Below are positions 21,934-24,210 of a stretch of 24,210 bases of DNA, in pieces. The notes under the pieces were generated by a model. That model saw nothing but the letters and a program-made list of their open reading frames with translations, did no database searches and had not been told where the DNA came from. The stretch is from Planktotalea sp. (GTDB taxonomy: Bacteria; Pseudomonadota; Alphaproteobacteria; Rhodobacterales; Rhodobacteraceae), in contig JAHEGL010000056.1 of assembly GCA_024645145.1 (NCBI GenBank), positions 1 to 24,210 on the forward strand. Reading direction: 5' to 3'. Positions within the stretch are counted from its first letter, which is position 1; the number at the start of each line of letters is the position of its first letter. Both the position numbers and the translations under genes were made by a program.

Positions 21934-24210
21934 GCACGCAGTCTTTCGTTTGCAGGATCCCACATGGGTTGATCTGCTTGAACAGTGGCACTGTAACGCC
22001 CGCCAAAAATCTCAACTTCCAGCTTTGTACCGGGCTCGAGCAAATCAGCGCGCAACATACCAAGGGCGATGCATTTGTTTGTGCGGTAGCCCATCGCAGA
22101 GGATGTGACTTCGCCAACAACCTCTTCGCCCTTCCAAATCGTGGACATGTAGGGCGCATCAAAATCGCAAGCATCATCGATAGTCAGTGTGACAAAGCCC
22201 TTTTTGCGGCCGGTTTGCTTTTCGCTCAGCAACGCTGCTTTGCCCGGGAAGTCCTGTGGTTTGTCGAACTTGATGAAACGCTCATGCCCGCCTTCCAACA
22301 GGGTGTAATCTGTGGACAGATCCCCTTTCCAAGCGCGATAGCCTTTTTCAATGCGCATGGAGCTCAATGCATACATCCCGAAGGGCGTCGCACCGGCACC
22401 AATAACCGCATCATAAAGCGCTGGAATATCTGCCATCTTCGCGTGAATTTCCCAGCCAAGCTCACCAGCAAAGCTGACGCGGTTCAACGCACAGGCTGTT
22501 CCAGCGACAGTTGCTGCTTGATGTGTAAGCCAACCAGAGGACAGGTCCGCATCAGTGCCAATCGTTTCAAACAAGTCGCGTGACTTCGGGCCTGTGACGA
22601 TAAGCGTGGAATACTCTGTCGTGTGATCGCTCAATGCCAGTCCCGCAGGCAGATTTTTGTTCAGCACATCAAAATCATGCCACTGGGCAAGTGCAGCGGT
22701 GATGAGCGTGAAGTCATCTTCACCGTGCCGCATCACTGACATCTCCGTCAGGATACGACCACGGCTGTCTGCGAAATACGCAAGGTTCATGCGGCCCACT
22801 TTTGGCAAAGCCCCTGCGATCAAGCCACGCAGATATTCGGCGGCACCTGCTCCGCTTAGATTGAAGCGAGAAAAGCCCGGCAAATCAAGAACGCCGACGC
22901 CGTCGCGCACAGCTTCGACTTCTTCTTTGATACGCTGTTCCCATGGGCCATTGCGCTCCCATGTTTGTGTGCTTTCCTCAGATGTGTCATCGCCGTCCTT
23001 GGCAAACCAATTCGCACGTTCCCACCCGTTGTAGGCACCCATCTGGCCACCTGCAGCACGTATTTTCGCGTCCACAGGCGAGAGCTTTTTGTCACGACCT
23101 GCTGGCCATTCATGATGCGGGAAATGCATCGCGTATTCATGGCCGTAAGTTTCCAGCGCCTTGGCGAGGCAGTGATCGTGATCCGTATAATCGGTGTAGC
23201 GACGAGGATCAGCGGCCCACATGTCATCTTCCGTTTCACCGTGCATGATCCATTCGGACAGCACTTTGCCTGCACCGCCCCCTTGAGCAATGCCAAAGGT
23301 GAAAGAATGACCTTCGTAAGCGTTCGGGCATCCGGGCATCGGGCCAACCATCGGCAAGCCATCAGGCGCATATGGGATAGGTCCGTTGATATTGCGCTCA
23401 ATCCCGCCCTCGCCCAGAAGCGGAACCCGCTCCATCGCGTCAGTAATCTGGAATTCGATCCGCTCAAGATCATCGGGGTATAACTGGAAAGAGAAATCTT
23501 CGGGCATAGGATCGTCCGGCGTGACCCAATGCGCTTTGCAATTACGCTCGTATGGGCCAAGGTTCAGGCCGTTTTTATCCTGTCGCAGGTAATAGCTAAT
23601 ATCCACATCACGCAGCAGCGGGACTTTGTGGCCTTTTTCCTTGGTCCACGCTTCCAATTCAGGCAGCTGACCCGTCAAAAAATACTGGTGAGACATCACA
23701 ACCATCGGAACGGTACGGCCGCCAAAGGGCTTGAACATCTCGCCGACGCGCTGCGCATAATAGCCTGCACAATTCACGACCTTCTCGCAGCGAATATCAC
23801 CTTTGTCGGTCTTCACGATCCACTCGTCGCCATCACGGTCGATACCTGTGACAGGGCAAAAGCGTTCAATCCGCCCGCCCGCATCGCGCGCGCCTTTGGC
23901 AAGTGCTTGGGTCAATTGGGCGGGATCAATATCGCCATCCAATGGATCCCAAAGACCACCCTCCAGATCATGCGTTTCCATGAAAGGATGCAATTCCTGC
24001 ATTTCTTTCGGCGTCATAATATCCATTTGCAGACCTTGGTAACGGCCCATTCCCGCAACACGCTCAAACTCTTGCATACGCTCTTTTGAGTGCGCGAGAC
24101 GGATCGAACCTGTAACGTGGTAATTCATCGGGTAGTCCACGTCCTCACCCAGCGTGCGGTACATCGCAGCCCCGTAGCGCTGCATGTTCATCACCGCCCA
24201 AGACCCTGCA
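21930..24210 (-). CDS. GcvT-fused FAD-dependent oxidoreductase, second copy (5' end outside window)
   Basis: The frame stays open to the right edge, so the N-terminus is missing; 759 residues are visible. The ordinary FAD start (GxGxxG and the WHAAG histidine) lies beyond the window. What remains is the rest of the DAO domain (VVNCAGYYAQRVG; GPIPYAPDGLPMVGPMPG), then the GcvT half. GGQMGAYNGWERANWFA, DGVGVLDLPGFSRFNLSG, SFAGELGWEIHAK and SSMRIEKGYRAWKGDLS mark it. The C-terminus ends QADQPMWDPANERLRA. The architecture is that of dimethylglycine or sarcosine dehydrogenase. It differs clearly from the flavoprotein at 18142, so the two are diverged paralogues and may serve successive demethylations. 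Its stop overlaps the start of the membrane-protein gene by four bases. The apparent GTG/ATG codons at 24194 are internal, not the start. Confidence 0.92.
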   Translation of the reverse strand, partial: AGSWAVMNMQRYGAAMYRTLGEDVDYPMNYHVTGSIRLAHSKERMQEFERVAGMGRYQGLQMDIMTPKEMQELHPFMETHDLEGGLWDPLDGDIDPAQLTQALAKGARDAGGRIERFCPVTGIDRDGDEWIVKTDKGDIRCEKVVNCAGYYAQRVGEMFKPFGGRTVPMVVMSHQYFLTGQLPELEAWTKEKGHKVPLLRDVDISYYLRQDKNGLNLGPYERNCKAHWVTPDDPMPEDFSFQLYPDDLERIEFQITDAMERVPLLGEGGIERNINGPIPYAPDGLPMVGPMPGCPNAYEGHSFTFGIAQGGGAGKVLSEWIMHGETEDDMWAADPRRYTDYTDHDHCLAKALETYGHEYAMHFPHHEWPAGRDKKLSPVDAKIRAAGGQMGAYNGWERANWFAKDGDDTSEESTQTWERNGPWEQRIKEEVEAVRDGVGVLDLPGFSRFNLSGAGAAEYLRGLIAGALPKVGRMNLAYFADSRGRILTEMSVMRHGEDDFTLITAALAQWHDFDVLNKNLPAGLALSDHTTEYSTLIVTGPKSRDLFETIGTDADLSSGWLTHQAATVAGTACALNRVSFAGELGWEIHAKMADIPALYDAVIGAGATPFGMYALSSMRIEKGYRAWKGDLSTDYTLLEGGHERFIKFDKPQDFPGKAALLSEKQTGRKKGFVTLTIDDACDFDAPYMSTIWKGEEVVGEVTSSAMGYRTNKCIALGMLRADLLEPGTKLEVEIFGGRYSATVQADQPMWDPANERLRA

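Noticed and set aside
21831..22583. Plus-strand open frame (250 codons) opposite the membrane protein and flavoprotein
   Set aside because: It spans two genes antisense and shows no domain; composition is that of a shadow frame.
18142..24210. Identification of the GcvT-containing proteins as DMSP demethylase DmdA
   Set aside because: DmdA is a GcvT-only protein of about 370 residues. These are about 800 residues with a flavoprotein half, and one shows the covalent-FAD histidine motif.
1..24210. tRNA, rRNA, insertion sequence, prophage or toxin-antitoxin genes
   Set aside because: No cloverleaf, rRNA segment, transposase, integrase or paired toxin/antitoxin frames were recognised on reading; a dedicated scan could not be run.

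Overview
The window looks like chromosomal DNA of a marine alphaproteobacterium of the Rhodobacterales (Roseobacter group). It is moderately GC-rich. It carries a SDHAF4-type small protein (DUF1674), an rsmB/heparinase pair, the dapB/rbfA/truB/rpsO/pnp neighbourhood, and a methylated-amine (glycine betaine type) demethylation operon rich in GcvT-fused flavoproteins, all usual for that group. I see no rRNA, tRNA, CRISPR array, insertion sequence, integrase or phage gene. The taxonomic call is inference from gene content and order, not from a search.

Region 1 (1-4425): a heparinase II/III-like gene (runs off the left edge) and rsmB on the minus strand, then the small divergent DUF1674 gene, then a small exported protein and dapB on the minus strand. 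Region 2 (4509-12072) is the translation/RNA-decay block. rbfA is translationally coupled to a DUF2233 phosphodiester glycosidase-like gene and followed by truB. After truB an accessory stretch (VOC protein, DUF1643, DUF5665, an RTX calcium-binding protein broken by an in-frame amber codon) separates truB from rpsO, and a second VOC gene separates rpsO from pnp. Several strong Rho-independent terminators and RNA hairpins mark transcript ends and the pnp leader.

Region 3 (12201-18046): single genes with their own terminators: aquaporin Z, an outer-membrane beta-barrel protein, a small hypothetical gene, an aldehyde dehydrogenase, a RluA-type pseudouridine synthase, an NTF2-like protein and a RarD permease. 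Region 4 (18142-24210, minus strand, runs off the right edge) is a tightly packed four-gene operon: GcvT-fused flavoprotein, unknown membrane protein, homocysteine S-methyltransferase, second GcvT-fused flavoprotein. Its likely chemistry is stepwise demethylation of glycine betaine to dimethylglycine, sarcosine and glycine, feeding methyl groups to methionine and one-carbon units to tetrahydrofolate.

No wholly new system is obvious. The items most worth a second look are the amber-interrupted RTX gene, the DUF5665 gene that seems to start on a non-standard codon inside an ATTGA overlap, the coupled unknown membrane protein in the demethylation operon, and structured intergenic segments upstream of rarD and pnp and downstream of rpsO and aqpZ.
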